Below, piece after piece: positions 25,120 through 35,678 of a stretch of DNA of 64,000 nt. Under the pieces are notes generated by a model. That model did not search any database. It saw only the letters and a list, made by a program, of their open reading frames with translations, and was not told where the DNA came from. Position numbers and translations under genes: made by a program. The stretch comes from Acinetobacter haemolyticus CIP 64.3 = MTCC 9819 (GTDB lineage: Bacteria > Pseudomonadota > Gammaproteobacteria > Pseudomonadales > Moraxellaceae), in the NCBI RefSeq assembly GCF_000369065.1, contig NZ_KB849804.1:49088-113087 (forward strand), given 5' to 3'. How positions within the stretch are numbered: the first letter of the stretch is position 1; every line of letters begins with the position of its first letter.

Positions 25120-26399
25120 ATCATCCTCAATACGCTTGGTCAAATTGGTCTGGTTTGCAAAAATCAATGCCACAGCAGATTCTCCAACCCGCGAATATTC
25201 AAGAATTACAGTCGATTGTCTCTGAACATCAAAAAATACGGGTGGTCGGTGCGGGGCATTCATTTACGCCTTTGGTCTGTACGGATGCAACGTTATTGTC
25301 TTTGGATCACATTGCAGGAATTGCATCCACTGATATCAATCGATGTCAGAGCAGCATTTATGCAGGCACACGTTTATATGATTTAGATCAACACTTACAG
25401 CAGCAATCGATCAATCAGGCCTTGATGAATCAGGGCGATATCGATCAGCAAAGCCTGGCGGGTGCTGTCTCTACAGGAACACATGGCACAGGCGCAGATT
25501 TGCATTGTATTTCTGCTTATGTTGAAGCTTTTGAGTTGTTGACGGCTTCAGGTGAAATCCTGAAATGCAGTCGCACAGAGCATCCTGAAATCTTTGCCGC
25601 AGGACGGGTTTCTTTAGGCAGTTTGGGAATCTTGACTCAGATCACCATGCAGAATCGTCCACGTTATAAGCTCAAAGAACATATCGAGCTATGCCGTGTC
25701 GAAGATATGATGCAAAACATTCAGCAATGGAAACTGCAACATCGACATATTGAGTGTTTTGTCTTTTCTTATGGCAAACAGTTAATGCTAAAAACCTTGA
25801 ATGAAACGAGCGACGAGATTTTAGCTCGTAAAGCGAACTTTCCCTCAGATGATACTTTACTGACCTTATGTTCAGAACTGACAAAAACCTTTCCTTCACT
25901 AAACCCTTATTTACAAAAGCTATTAGGCATCTTTGTTAAACCGACGACTTATGTGGATTGGTCGAGCAAAATATTTCCAACGCCACGCAATACCAAGTTC
26001 AATGAAATGGAATATCAGATTCCTGTTGATCGAGGAATTGAGTGTTTAAATGAAGTATTACATGCTTTACGTATGCATAAAGTAGCAACCTTTTTTCCGC
26101 TCGAGTTTCGCTTTGTAAAGGGTGATGATATTTGGCTCAGTCCTTTTTATCAGCAAGACTCTATTTCGATCTCGGTACATCAATATCATAAACAAGATCC
26201 ACAACTGATTTTTGATGTGGTTGAGCCAATCTTACAGAAATATAAGGGGCGTCCGCACTGGGGGAAAATGCACAGTATGAGCTGCATGCAGCTTCGTGAT
26301 TTATATCCAAAGTGGGATGATTTTATGGCTTTGCGTCAGCAGCTTGATCCAGAGGCCAAATTTTTAAATCCCTATCTGGAAAAGTTATTTTTAGGTTAG
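25116..26399 (+). CDS. FAD-linked oxidase, D-arabinono-1,4-lactone oxidase family
   Basis: The protein has 427 aa. An N-terminal FAD_binding_4 domain (VVGAGHSFTPLVCTDATLLS, then GTHGTGADLHCISAYV) is followed by a C-terminal ALO domain with the terminal signature HWGKMHSM and LDPEAKFLNPYLEKLF. The family oxidises aldonolactones or alditols. The GTG start overlaps the ceramidase-like gene stop. Cofactor linkage may be non-covalent because the usual HxxGH-type histidine is not obvious. Confidence 0.85.
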   Translation: MNHPQYAWSNWSGLQKSMPQQILQPANIQELQSIVSEHQKIRVVGAGHSFTPLVCTDATLLSLDHIAGIASTDINRCQSSIYAGTRLYDLDQHLQQQSINQALMNQGDIDQQSLAGAVSTGTHGTGADLHCISAYVEAFELLTASGEILKCSRTEHPEIFAAGRVSLGSLGILTQITMQNRPRYKLKEHIELCRVEDMMQNIQQWKLQHRHIECFVFSYGKQLMLKTLNETSDEILARKANFPSDDTLLTLCSELTKTFPSLNPYLQKLLGIFVKPTTYVDWSSKIFPTPRNTKFNEMEYQIPVDRGIECLNEVLHALRMHKVATFFPLEFRFVKGDDIWLSPFYQQDSISISVHQYHKQDPQLIFDVVEPILQKYKGRPHWGKMHSMSCMQLRDLYPKWDDFMALRQQLDPEAKFLNPYLEKLFLG

Positions 26400-26514
26400 T
26401 TTTGATATTAAACCCCTCTCATTATTTTGATACTCGAAAACGACATCTGCAATTGTTTGATAAAGGACTCCGTAGGGTCAGCAAATCCCTAATAAGATAA
26501 AAGGATGGAAAGAC

Positions 26515-27678
26515 ATGTTGGATCATTATTTTAAACAACTTAATTTAGACCTCAAGAAACAGGGGATTGCGACCCCGCAACTGATTGTCGATGAAGCTGC
26601 TTTAAAACAAAATATCCAGCATGTTCAGATTCGCCTTGCGCATGCCCAGTATCTAAAAGCACGCTTGGTGGTGAAATCTTTAGCAAGTTTAGATTTGCTC
26701 AAGTTGTTATCTGAACAGATCGATACCCAGCGTTTTATGGTGTTCCATCAACCGCATATTGTTTCGATATTAGAAAATTTTGCTGACGCGGATATTTTGT
26801 TAGGTAAACCAATGCCAGCCCAAGTCGTCCATCAATTTTTTGAACAATATATGGAGTGGTCAACAGCGAAAATTCAGTGGCTGATTGATACCAAAGTACG
26901 TCTACAGCAATATCTTGAAATCGCCAAAAAATATTTTATTTGTTTAGATATAAATATTGAAATTGATGTTGGTTTACACCGAGGCGGAGTACAGTCCACA
27001 CAGCAATTCACAGAAATTTTGGCATTGATTCAGCAATATCCGCAATATTTAAAACTGTCTGGCTTGATGGGCTATGATGCACATGTCACCAAAGTCCCTG
27101 CAATTATTAAAAAACCTGAGTTAGCCTATCAAAGTTCACAACAGACTTATGCAAATTATCAACAGCTTATTCAAAAACAGTTTCCAACACTGTGGCATGA
27201 AGAGCTTTGCTTTAATGGTGGTGGCAGCCCAACTTTTAGCTTTCATACCACAGAAAGTGTCTGTAATGACTTGTCCTTTGGTTCAATGCTTTTAAAACCA
27301 AGTGACTTTGATCATGACTTTCTACAAGCGTTACAACCTGCTTTATGGATTGCGGCACCTGTGTTAAAAGTTTTGCCATTTACCCAGCTTCCATCTATGG
27401 CTGTGTTGGATAAATTACCGCATAAATGCAAGGCTCTATTTATTTATGGGGGGTATTGGATGGCAAATTATGTTTACCCTGATCAAGCACATACTCATGT
27501 TTTGTATGGACGAAGCAGTAATCAGGAGTTGATCAATGTACCCAAGAATTGTGATACGCAAGTGGATGATTTTGTGTTTTTGAGACCGACCCAAAGTGAG
27601 GCAATCATTCCTCAATTTTCAAACTTAATGCTATATCAGCAAAATAGGTTTGAGTCATGGCAAACTTTTCGAGAATAA
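26515..27678 (+). CDS. PLP-dependent amino acid deaminase/aldolase (alanine-racemase fold)
   Basis: The protein has 387 aa. An Ala_racemase_N barrel carries TPQLIVDEAALKQNI, VVKSLASL (the expected PLP lysine region) and LDINIEIDVGLHRGGV; a D-serine dehydratase-like C-terminal domain follows with FNGGGSPTF and a YGGYW/FLRPTQSEA end. Such proteins deaminate or cleave D-3-hydroxy amino acids. It follows the FAD oxidase by 115 bp (GGATGGAAAG before ATG), probably in the same operon. In this setting it may act on the product of the other two enzymes; that is inference. Confidence 0.78.
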   Translation: MLDHYFKQLNLDLKKQGIATPQLIVDEAALKQNIQHVQIRLAHAQYLKARLVVKSLASLDLLKLLSEQIDTQRFMVFHQPHIVSILENFADADILLGKPMPAQVVHQFFEQYMEWSTAKIQWLIDTKVRLQQYLEIAKKYFICLDINIEIDVGLHRGGVQSTQQFTEILALIQQYPQYLKLSGLMGYDAHVTKVPAIIKKPELAYQSSQQTYANYQQLIQKQFPTLWHEELCFNGGGSPTFSFHTTESVCNDLSFGSMLLKPSDFDHDFLQALQPALWIAAPVLKVLPFTQLPSMAVLDKLPHKCKALFIYGGYWMANYVYPDQAHTHVLYGRSSNQELINVPKNCDTQVDDFVFLRPTQSEAIIPQFSNLMLYQQNRFESWQTFRE

Positions 27679-27688
27679 AGTGCAATAA

Positions 27689-27716
27689 AAAACCTTGTAC
27701 GGTATGCACAAGGCTT
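27689..27716. terminator. Bidirectional hairpin terminator
   Basis: AACCTTGT and ACAAGGCTT form a stem between the convergent deaminase/aldolase and uspA genes, with an A-run on one side and TTTATT on the other. Confidence 0.65.
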
Positions 27717-27731
27717 TATTCAATTGGTTGA

Positions 27732-28172
27732 TTATTGCTTGACGATAAGAACAGGAATATGTGATTCGGTTAGAACTGTACGCGCAACACTACCAAGCAA
27801 TAAACGTTTTACCCCTGTACGTCCTCTTGAACCCATAACGATCAAATCTGCACCGATTTCATCCGCAACGAAAAGGATACCGTCTGTTGCAATACCATGA
27901 TGAATTTTGGTTGTGACATCGACACCATTTTCAGAAAAAGACTGAGCAATTTCTTGTAACTGATTTTTGGCATGTGCTTCTGCTTGCATAAAATGATCTG
28001 TAATCGCAGGTGCAACTTGATAAAAATCAACACCGACAAAAGGATCGACAGCAACCACACTCAGCACAGTCACTTTTGCTCCAGATAATTTGGCTAAGGA
28101 ACGTGCGTGCTCAACAGCCGCATAAGAAATTGGAGAATCATCGACAGGAACTAGAATATTTTGGTAAGACAT
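27732..28172 (-). CDS. Universal stress protein UspA family
   Basis: The protein has 146 aa, a single Usp domain. The ATP-binding motif is visible as GSRGRTGVKRLLLGSVA (G-x2-G-x9-GS), with ILVPVDDSP at the N-terminus. It is a single gene, and its precise role in stress endurance is not known. Confidence 0.9.
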   Translation of the reverse strand: MSYQNILVPVDDSPISYAAVEHARSLAKLSGAKVTVLSVVAVDPFVGVDFYQVAPAITDHFMQAEAHAKNQLQEIAQSFSENGVDVTTKIHHGIATDGILFVADEIGADLIVMGSRGRTGVKRLLLGSVARTVLTESHIPVLIVKQ

Positions 28173-28261
28173 GTATTTACTCCTTATAATTTATCGTTGT
28201 CGTCATTACTATGTTGATAACATATTTCAGATATCTCAAGCAAATAAAAATAGGAAGGTTT

Positions 28262-28552
28262 GTGTTAATCAGCTTAGAAAATTATAAACAGCAAAAATTT
28301 GATCAGATGGCTGCCAAAATAGTGGAGGATCCAGAAACATATTTGGCTTTTGATACTGTTTCAGACTTTTATAAAGCAATTTGGTTAGATGAATTTCCGC
28401 AGGGAACGACATGGTCAGCAACTGGTCTTGATGATGGCGCAGAACAGTTTTATGCGGTGATTGAGTATGGTCAGCAGTGCCTGTTGATCAGTCGTACCAC
28501 ATCAATTGCTGTAAAATTAAGCACACGAGAAAATCACAATAAAAATAACTAA
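28262..28552 (+). CDS. Small hypothetical protein
   Basis: About 96 aa from GTG 28262, which follows AGGAAGG at good distance; the frame could start at ATG 28211 but without a ribosome-binding site. No family is recognised. It has aromatic and acidic segments (LAFDTVSDFYKAIWLDEFPQ) and no membrane span. It is separate from the divergent uspA. Confidence 0.55.
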   Translation: MLISLENYKQQKFDQMAAKIVEDPETYLAFDTVSDFYKAIWLDEFPQGTTWSATGLDDGAEQFYAVIEYGQQCLLISRTTSIAVKLSTRENHNKNN

Positions 28553-28659
28553 TCCGAGCAGTCACCCATTTTTTATATATGATGCTTTATTCTCCAAATG
28601 AGAATGCTATAATTTTGCACAATGATGAAATCCAAATAAAACGAAATGGAAATTTAAAG

Positions 28660-29151
28660 ATGGCACATCAATTTACGGTTAATGAAACAATTCACGGTGT
28701 TTCAATCGAAGACTTTTCAAGATTAGTCGCGGATACAGCATTGCATGAAGCAGTGTGTAAACGTATTCCAGGTGAGAACTTAGAAATTATTGAATCTGCA
28801 ATTAATGGGGATATTTACACGTTACGCCGTGAATATAACCTTGATGTAAATATTCCTGATGTTGCTAAAAAATTATTAAAAAATGCATTTCGTTTAAAGC
28901 GTTCTGACGTTACTCATTTGAAAAACTTAACTTCAACAGTTGAGTTAGGTGCAAACTTACCTTTAGAAGCAAAAGGTGAACGAAGCGTCACAGGTGACAG
29001 TGAAAAAGTAAATATTTCTTTAACTTGGACAGTAAAAGTTAAAGTACCTTTGATTGGTGGGATGCTTGAGAAACATGCTGAAGGCGAAATTCGTAAATTT
29101 AGCAGTTTAGAAATTGAAATCGTAGAGGATGAATTAAAGAAACAACTTTAA
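28660..29151 (+). CDS. DUF2505 family protein
   Basis: About 163 aa from ATG 28660 (MAHQFTVNETIHGVS); the frame is open upstream to 28579 but the family starts here. The sequence alternates strand-like polar segments and ends with LEIEIVEDELKKQL, fitting the START/SRPBCC-like fold of DUF2505. Function unknown. Confidence 0.75.
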   Translation: MAHQFTVNETIHGVSIEDFSRLVADTALHEAVCKRIPGENLEIIESAINGDIYTLRREYNLDVNIPDVAKKLLKNAFRLKRSDVTHLKNLTSTVELGANLPLEAKGERSVTGDSEKVNISLTWTVKVKVPLIGGMLEKHAEGEIRKFSSLEIEIVEDELKKQL

Positions 29152-29162
29152 TTTAGATTAGA

Positions 29163-29196
29163 AAAAACGCTTCGTATCATCAATACGGAGCGTTTT
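29163..29196 (+). terminator. Rho-independent terminator
   Basis: AAAACGCTTCGTAT pairs, with one G-T or mismatch, with ATACGGAGCGTTTT, followed by TTTATTTTT, just after the DUF2505 gene. Confidence 0.8.
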
Positions 29197-29276
29197 TTTA
29201 TTTTTAGAGTGAAAATGATAGAAGCAATAGAAAATATCCAATACTATGTTAAGCACGATTTGATCAAAATAAGGTC

Positions 29277-29768
29277 ATGGGTATGAGTGTGGTTTTGCCT
29301 GTAGCGCAACGTGGTGAAGAAATATTAGAACTTAAAGCGGCATTTGTTGCAGATGGGGAGTTTAATAGTGAGTGGCTATTGCAATTGGCTTCCGCGATGC
29401 ATGCGACGATGTTGGAGCGTAATGGTGTTGGAATTGCTGCACCACAGGTTTATATCTCCAAGCGTGTGATTATTGTCGCATCTCGTCCAAATCCTCGTTA
29501 TCCCGATGCCCCTGAAATGGATGCTGTGGTAATGGTTAATCCTGAGATTTTAGAATTTTCTCAAACGACTTGTTTGGGGGAGGAGGGATGTTTAAGTGTC
29601 CCTGATCAACGTGGTTTCGTAGAGCGCGCACAAACTATCAAGGTGCGTTATTACACCTTACAAGGTGAAGTTGTTGAAACGATTTTTGAGGGTTTTCCAG
29701 CTCGTATCGTTCAGCACGAAGTTGATCATTTGGATGGTGTGTTGTTTGTGGAGCGGCTCAGTGCTTAG
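29277..29768 (+). CDS. def: Peptide deformylase
   Basis: The protein has 163 aa with all three motifs: GVGIAAPQV, EEGCLSVP and QHEVDHLDG (HExxH metal site). It removes the formyl group from nascent proteins. A second ATG six bases downstream is an equally good start. It is not next to fmt, so it may be a second deformylase. Confidence 0.92.
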   Translation: MGMSVVLPVAQRGEEILELKAAFVADGEFNSEWLLQLASAMHATMLERNGVGIAAPQVYISKRVIIVASRPNPRYPDAPEMDAVVMVNPEILEFSQTTCLGEEGCLSVPDQRGFVERAQTIKVRYYTLQGEVVETIFEGFPARIVQHEVDHLDGVLFVERLSA

Positions 29769-29782
29769 AAATTAAAATAATA

Positions 29783-29950
29783 ATGAAACCTTATAATAAA
29801 AACTTAAAACTTCCATCACGAGATTTACGAAGTAACATGACTGATGCAGAACAATTGCTATGGTCAAGATTGCGCCGTAAACAGATTTTAGGTAATAAAA
29901 TAAAAATTTCAATTTTTCATTACTTAAATGCTAAAATCTTTAAAATTTAA
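29783..29950 (+). pseudogene. N-terminal remnant of a DUF559 (VSR-like) endonuclease-domain gene
   Basis: 55 codons starting MKPYNKNLKLPSRDLRSNMT then DAEQLLWSRLRRKQILG, the typical DUF559 N-terminus. After QILG the family match is lost (NKIKISIFHYLNAK) and a stop follows. The loss point near 29895 probably marks the left junction of the inserted or rearranged DRT-like segment. Confidence 0.7.
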
Positions 29951-29963
29951 ATAATTGTTTTGG

Positions 29964-30206
29964 ATGAAAATGGTTAAAAAATTTAAGGGTTTTGATAATT
30001 TAGAGATTACAGATCTACTTATAGCTTACAGAAAAGCTAAATCAGATATTTTTTGGGAAAAAAATATTTCAGCAGTTGAGAGGTTTGTAAATTTTGAAAG
30101 AGATTTTGAATTAAATATTCGTAATTTATTTGAGGTATTAAGGTATGGCGATGTTGAAGAAATTTTAAGTTATTGTACCGATAGGTTTTGTTGCACAAAG
30201 ATTTGA
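29964..30206 (+). pseudogene. 5' end of a probable DRT1-type reverse transcriptase gene, cut by IS
   Basis: From ATG 29964 the frame encodes about 73 native residues (LITDLLIAYRKAKSDIF-like, then VNFERDFELNIRNLF) before running into IS copy 2 at 30184. The segment has the look of the N-terminus of UG1/DRT1 reverse transcriptases. A C-N hydrolase (nitrilase) fragment, the other end of DRT1 proteins, sits on the other side of the IS. The reverse transcriptase core is absent. Confidence 0.55.
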
Positions 30207-31222
30207 AATGCAAAGCGCCCCTAATTGAGCCAAATTTAAGGCGTAACTTGGGTAAGTGGTCGACCTAATTCCGTAAACCTGTTGAGGACTGCTACACGTG
30301 CATGAATTTCATTCACCTGACTAGGAAAGCTTCTTGCCATTAATTTATCGCCTAATAATTTAATGCAATGCATCTTGGTTTCCACCAAACTTCGTCGATG
30401 ATAGCCTGACCATTTTTTCCATAGTCTCCTGCCTAAACGTTTAACTGTTCGAAGTAATTCATTTCGTTCTAGCGAGCTGATCTTTGTATCTTTCCATGGT
30501 TTCGCATTTTTTCTAGGTGGAATCACCGCATGCGCTTGCCGATCTGCAATGACCTGACGGCATTGCTTGGTGTCATAAGCTCCATCGGTATAAACAGAGT
30601 CAATCTGCTCATCTTGTGGAATCTGATCGAGTAAATCACCAAGCACTTGTGAATCACTGACATTATTTGTAGTGAGTTGAATAGCGCGTATTTGAAGGGT
30701 TTCAGCATCTATACCAATATGTAGTTTACGCCATTGGCGACGATATTCAGGTCCATGTTTCTTGCGTTTCCATTCGCCCTCACCTAGAAACTTCATGCCT
30801 GTAGAGTCTATGAGTAGATGCAGCCCATCGCTACTTTTTTGGTAGCTGATTGCAATATCAATATGCTTTTGTCTTCTACAAAGCGTACTGTAATCTGGTG
30901 CGGTCCAATTTAATCCACAAAGTTTAATCAGACTTTGCACAAAGCCAGTGACCATACGTAAAGATAGACGGAATAAGGATTTAATCATTAAGCAGCATTG
31001 GATAGCTGCGTCGGAGTAGGTTTGATTTCGCCCTTGTTTGCCTTTTGATGGAGCATACCATTGCGTAGCAGGATCAAACCAAATGGCAATATTTCCGCGA
31101 CTCATGAGTGCTCGGTTATATGCGGGCCAATTGGTTGTGCGGTAGATTTTGTGTGTAGGCTTCTTCATTTGAAAATTATATCGCTGAAAAAGCTTTTACA
31201 GATAGGTTTGTGCAACAAAGCC
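30184..31222 (-). mobile_element. IS5-family (IS903-type) element, copy 2, 1039 bp
   Basis: Same 1039-bp element as copies 1 and 3, here on the minus strand. The flanks GTACCGATA (left) and AGAGCTATC (right) do not match, so no target duplication remains. It separates the two ends of a probable RT-nitrilase gene, which fits an IS-driven adjacent deletion. Confidence 0.93.
30236..31168 (-). CDS. IS5-family transposase
   Basis: 310 aa, identical in translation to the transposases at 12458-13390 and 54222-55154, with DDE residues in LLIDSTGMK, YTDGAYDT and RRSLVETK. Confidence 0.95.
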   Translation of the reverse strand: MKKPTHKIYRTTNWPAYNRALMSRGNIAIWFDPATQWYAPSKGKQGRNQTYSDAAIQCCLMIKSLFRLSLRMVTGFVQSLIKLCGLNWTAPDYSTLCRRQKHIDIAISYQKSSDGLHLLIDSTGMKFLGEGEWKRKKHGPEYRRQWRKLHIGIDAETLQIRAIQLTTNNVSDSQVLGDLLDQIPQDEQIDSVYTDGAYDTKQCRQVIADRQAHAVIPPRKNAKPWKDTKISSLERNELLRTVKRLGRRLWKKWSGYHRRSLVETKMHCIKLLGDKLMARSFPSQVNEIHARVAVLNRFTELGRPLTQVTP

Positions 31223-31919
31223 AGAGCTATCTATTCCACTTGAATGGTTAAATACTCTAATTCATCAAATGTCAAAATCAAAGATAAGTTTTATTGCTGG
31301 AACTGAATATGAGCATAATGGCAATGAGATTTATAGTAGTGCCTATATGCTTTTACATGATACTAGTTTTGGATGTAATAGTTGGCAGCTTATAAAGCAA
31401 CCGAAACTTTTACCTGCTGTGGGAGAGGATAAAGATCTTCAGTCAAAGTATGGAAAAACTTGGAAAGTTTTTAAAGATTTCAACAAACCAGTATATATTC
31501 ATAATGGTTTTTGTTTCGGTGTAATGATTTGTTCAGAATTGCAAAATTCGCGCGCTCGCGTTGCATTTCAGGGCCAAATAGATGGTCTTTTTATTCTTAG
31601 TTGGAACAAAGATATTGAAACTTTTGGGGATTTAATCAAATCTGCAGCATTAGATGTACATAGCTATGTAATTCTTGTTAATAATAGAAAATATGGTGAT
31701 AGTCGTGTACGAGTTCCGAGTAAAAATTCTTGGATGCGTGATTTAGCAAGATTACGTGGTGGTGATAATGATTACGTTGTATCTGTAAGTTTAAAGTATA
31801 ATGATTTACGTGATTTCCAAAGTAGAGCTAAAAGATGGTCTTCTGATTCCGATAAGTTTAAGCCTACACCTGAAGGATTTGAAATATCACCTTTAAGGCG
31901 CATTACACCATCTCAATAA
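31223..31919 (+). pseudogene. C-N hydrolase (nitrilase) domain, 3' end of probable DRT1 gene
   Basis: The frame is open from the IS boundary (ELSIPLEWLNTLIHQMSKSK) through to 31919; the ATG at 31269 is therefore internal. Nitrilase features are FIAGTEYEHNGNEIYSSAYM (Glu of the catalytic triad), a Lys region (GKTWKVFKDFNKP) and VMICSELQN (Cys). In DRT type 1 defence a nitrilase domain is fused behind a UG1 reverse transcriptase. The N-terminal edge of the hydrolase fold and the RT are missing, so the system is most likely dead. Confidence 0.6.
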
Positions 31920-31925
31920 AAAAAC

Positions 31926-31947
31926 AATCCCCTCAATCGAGGGGATT
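31926..31947. terminator. Bidirectional hairpin terminator
   Basis: AATCCCCTC and GAGGGGATT form a 9-bp stem with loop AATC, flanked by A-run and TTTTC, between the convergent nitrilase fragment and metH. Confidence 0.8.
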
Positions 31948-31991
31948 TTCTATTACCTCCTTTTTCAAGAAGGGTTAAGAAGGACTTTAAA

Positions 31992-34900
31992 TCACCCAAT
32001 CGAATCATCTAAATTCGGTGCTAACCAACGCTTTGCTTCATCCAGTGTCCAGCCTTTACGTTTTGCATAATCTTCAAGCTGATCTTGAGAGATTTTGCCC
32101 ACATTAAAGTATTCACTTTGAGGGTGCGAATAATAGAAACCACTTACAGAAGAAGGCGGCATCATGGCAAAGTGTTCAGTCAACTTCGTACCAATCTTCG
32201 CTTCTGAACCTAACCAATCAAACAACACTGCTTTTTCAGAGTGTTCAGGACAAGCAGGGTAACCTGGAGCAGGACGAATACCGACATACTTTTCTTTGAT
32301 CAGTTCTTCATTACTCAGCGTTTCATCGACTTTATAACCCCAGAACTCTTTACGGATACGCTCATGTAAATGCTCAGCAAAAGCTTCCGCAAAACGATCT
32401 GCTAAAGACTGAACCAGAATAGCTGAGTAATCATCACCTTTGGCTTTATATTCATTTGCCAATTCTTCAGCACCAAAGATCGACACCGTGAAACCACCAA
32501 GATAATCCTCAGGTTGTTCAGAAGGCTTAATATAATCTGCCAAAGACAAGTTTGGTTTACCTGTCACTTTGTCTGATTGCTGACGTACGTGCTCAAAGGT
32601 GTGAGTGCGATTTTGACCTGATTCGTCAAATACGCTGACGGTATCTGCACCAGTACGCTGAGCAGGGTATAAGCCAAATACAGCACGAGCATCGAAACGT
32701 TTATTTTCAATGATGTCTTTCAGCATCGCTTGCGCTTGATTATAAAGATCAGTCGCTGCTTCACCGACCACTTCATCTTCTAAAATTTTCGGGAATTTAC
32801 CCGCCAAACTCCAAGAGATAAAGAATGGTGTCCAATCAAAATATTCAACTAAGGTTTCAAGCGGATAATTCTTAATAACTTGTGTACCCAAAGCATTTGG
32901 TTTTGGTGGTACGTAGTTATTATCAATTTTAAAACCGTTTTCGACTGATTCTGCATAACTCAATTTTGCAGCTTTCGGTTGCTTATTCGCTAAGCGTTCA
33001 CGAATCTTGGCATATTCAGCACGATGCTCTGCAATAAAGTTACCGCGCATTTCAGGAGAAAGTAGGGTAGTTGCCACACCCACTGCACGAGAGGCATCAG
33101 CCACATAAATTACTGCATCATTTGAATATTGAGGATCAATTTTAACTGCGGTGTGTGCTTTGGATGTAGTTGCACCGCCGATCAATAAAGGAATGTTAAA
33201 GCCTTTACGTTGCATTTCTTTGGCTACAAAGACCATTTCATCCAAAGATGGAGTGATCAAACCAGACAAACCAATGATGTCACATTTCTCATCAATTGCT
33301 GTTTGCAGAATTTTTTCCGCAGGTACCATCACGCCGAGGTCAACGATGTCATAACCATTACAACCTAAGACAACACCCACAATATTTTTACCAATATCGT
33401 GTACGTCACCTTTTACTGTTGCCATCAGGACTTTACCTTTAGACTGTCCTTCTGACTTTTCTGCTTCAATGTATGGGTTGAGCCATGCCACCGCTTGTTT
33501 CATGACACGTGCAGATTTAACGACTTGAGGAAGGAACATTTTTCCTGAACCAAACAAGTCACCGACCACGTTCATGCCGTCCATTAATGGGCCTTCGATC
33601 ACATCAAGCGGACGTTTTGATTTTAAACGTGCTTCTTCGGTATCTTGATCGATATAAGTGGTAATACCCTTAACCAAAGCGTATTCAAGACGTTTTTCAA
33701 CAGGCTCATTACGCCATTCAAGATTTTCGGCTTCTTTGGCTGCACCACCTTGACCACGATACTTTTCTGCAACTTCCAGTAAGCGTTCAGTTGCAAGCTG
33801 ACCTGATTCACCTTGATTTTGGTTCAGAACAACATCTTCAACAGCGTCTTTTAGTTCTTTTGGAATGTCGTCATAAATTGCCATCTGACCAGCGTTTACA
33901 ATACCCATGGTCATGCCTTGTTTGATAGCATGGTAGAGGAACACGGAGTGAATCGCTTCACGTACAGGCTCATTACCACGGAATGAGAACGAAACGTTAG
34001 AAACACCACCTGAAATCATGGCATGTGGTAAGTTTTGTTTGATCCAACCAGTCGCCTCAATAAAGTCTACGGCATAGTTATTGTGTTCTTCGATCCCTGT
34101 TGCCACTGCAAACACGTTTGGATCGAAAATAATATCTTCAGCTGGATAGCCAACTTCATTGACTAAAATGTCATAAGAGCGTTTACAAATTTCACGCTTA
34201 CGCTCTGCGGTATCTGCCTGACCAACTTCGTCAAAAGCCATGACAATAACTGCTGCACCGTACTGACGGCAGAGGCGAGCTTTTTCGACAAACTCGTCAT
34301 AACCTTCTTTTAAGGAAATAGAGTTTACAACCGGTTTACCTTGAACACATTTTAGACCTGCTTCAATGATTTCCCATTTCGATGAGTCAATCATGATTGG
34401 TACACGAGAAATATCAGGTTCTGAAGCGACAAGGTTCAGGAAATGCACCATTGCACCTTGCGAATCGAGCATCCCTTCATCCATGTTAATGTCGATGATT
34501 TGCGCACCAGCTTCAACCTGTTGCTGAGCGACTTCTAAAGCTTCTGCAAAATTTTCTTCACGGATCAAACGTAGGAATTTTTTTGATCCTGTGACGTTGG
34601 TACGTTCACCGACGTTCACGAATAAAGAATCATCATAAATATTAAATGGTTCTAAACCACTTAAACGGCATGCATGAACTGTTTCAGGGACTTGGCGAGG
34701 TGCAATGTCTTTTACTGCATTGGCAATGGCACGAATATGATCTGGTGTGGTACCACAGCAACCACCTGTAATATTGATTAATCCGCTTTCAGCAAATTCT
34801 TTAATAAAAGCAGCAGTTTGTTCTGGTGTTTCGTCATACTCACCAAATGCATTTGGTAAACCAGCATTTGGATGCGCTGAAACAAAGGTATCTGCAACGT

Positions 34901-35678
34901 CAGCAATGGTTTTAACGTGAGGGCGCATTGCATCTGCACCCAATGCACAGTTAAAACCAATTGACAGCAAATCACCATGACGCACTGAGTTCCAGAATGC
35001 TTCAGCAGTTTGACCTGTCAATGTACGACCTGAGGCATCTGTGATCGTACCTGAAATCATCAAGGGAAGTTCATAACCGATTTGCTTAAACACTTCTTTG
35101 ACCGCAAAGATTGCCGCTTTACAGTTCAAGGTATCGAATACAGTTTCGATCAAAATGATGTCAGCACCACCTTCGATCAAGGCGTGCGTTGCTTCGATAT
35201 AATTTTCTTTTAGTTCATCGAAAGTAATATTACGGAATGCTGGATCATTGACGTTTGGTGAGATTGAACAAGTACGCGATGTAGGGCCAAGTACACCTGC
35301 CACAAAACGAGGCTTTTCTGGAGTTGAATATTTATCACATGCAGCTCTGGCGAGACGTGCCGCTTCACGGTTGATCTCTGGAACAAGATCTTCCATGTGA
35401 TAATCTGACATCGAAACACGGGTACCATTAAAGCTGTTGGTTTCAATAATGTCTGCACCAGCATCCAAATAAGCTTCATGGATGCCTTGAATAATCTGCG
35501 GTTGAGTCAGTACTAAAAGATCGTTGTTACCTTTAAGATCAGAAGCCCAATCTGCAAAACGTTCACCACGATAATCTTCTTCTTCTAACTTATGGCGTTG
35601 AATCATGGTTCCCATTGCACCGTCAATAATCAGGATACGTTGGGCGAGAAGAGATTTTAGGGTGGCAAGCGTGGACAT
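31992..35678 (-). CDS. metH: Cobalamin-dependent methionine synthase
   Basis: About 1228 aa from ATG 35678 ([20 protein letters not shown]); the longer frame to 35777 adds residues unlike the family. Domains in order are homocysteine-binding (zinc Cys near 242 and GGCCGT near 306), pterin-binding ([16 protein letters not shown]), B12 cap and binding (VHDIGKN with the cobalt-ligand His near 757, GLSGLITPS), and the AdoMet activation domain ([12 protein letters not shown], then [13 protein letters not shown]). It transfers methyl from methyltetrahydrofolate to homocysteine. Monocistronic here. Confidence 0.96.
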   Translation of the reverse strand: MSTLATLKSLLAQRILIIDGAMGTMIQRHKLEEEDYRGERFADWASDLKGNNDLLVLTQPQIIQGIHEAYLDAGADIIETNSFNGTRVSMSDYHMEDLVPEINREAARLARAACDKYSTPEKPRFVAGVLGPTSRTCSISPNVNDPAFRNITFDELKENYIEATHALIEGGADIILIETVFDTLNCKAAIFAVKEVFKQIGYELPLMISGTITDASGRTLTGQTAEAFWNSVRHGDLLSIGFNCALGADAMRPHVKTIADVADTFVSAHPNAGLPNAFGEYDETPEQTAAFIKEFAESGLINITGGCCGTTPDHIRAIANAVKDIAPRQVPETVHACRLSGLEPFNIYDDSLFVNVGERTNVTGSKKFLRLIREENFAEALEVAQQQVEAGAQIIDINMDEGMLDSQGAMVHFLNLVASEPDISRVPIMIDSSKWEIIEAGLKCVQGKPVVNSISLKEGYDEFVEKARLCRQYGAAVIVMAFDEVGQADTAERKREICKRSYDILVNEVGYPAEDIIFDPNVFAVATGIEEHNNYAVDFIEATGWIKQNLPHAMISGGVSNVSFSFRGNEPVREAIHSVFLYHAIKQGMTMGIVNAGQMAIYDDIPKELKDAVEDVVLNQNQGESGQLATERLLEVAEKYRGQGGAAKEAENLEWRNEPVEKRLEYALVKGITTYIDQDTEEARLKSKRPLDVIEGPLMDGMNVVGDLFGSGKMFLPQVVKSARVMKQAVAWLNPYIEAEKSEGQSKGKVLMATVKGDVHDIGKNIVGVVLGCNGYDIVDLGVMVPAEKILQTAIDEKCDIIGLSGLITPSLDEMVFVAKEMQRKGFNIPLLIGGATTSKAHTAVKIDPQYSNDAVIYVADASRAVGVATTLLSPEMRGNFIAEHRAEYAKIRERLANKQPKAAKLSYAESVENGFKIDNNYVPPKPNALGTQVIKNYPLETLVEYFDWTPFFISWSLAGKFPKILEDEVVGEAATDLYNQAQAMLKDIIENKRFDARAVFGLYPAQRTGADTVSVFDESGQNRTHTFEHVRQQSDKVTGKPNLSLADYIKPSEQPEDYLGGFTVSIFGAEELANEYKAKGDDYSAILVQSLADRFAEAFAEHLHERIRKEFWGYKVDETLSNEELIKEKYVGIRPAPGYPACPEHSEKAVLFDWLGSEAKIGTKLTEHFAMMPPSSVSGFYYSHPQSEYFNVGKISQDQLEDYAKRKGWTLDEAKRWLAPNLDDSIG

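Noticed and set aside
12404..31222. Inversion between IS copies 1 and 2 as the cause of missing duplications
   Set aside because: Exchanging the flanks as an inversion would predict does not produce matching 9-bp repeats either, so deletion fits better.
35210..35479. Frames inside metH, and those at 33623, 34778 and 33151
   Set aside because: metH is continuous and full length; these are alternate-frame shadows.
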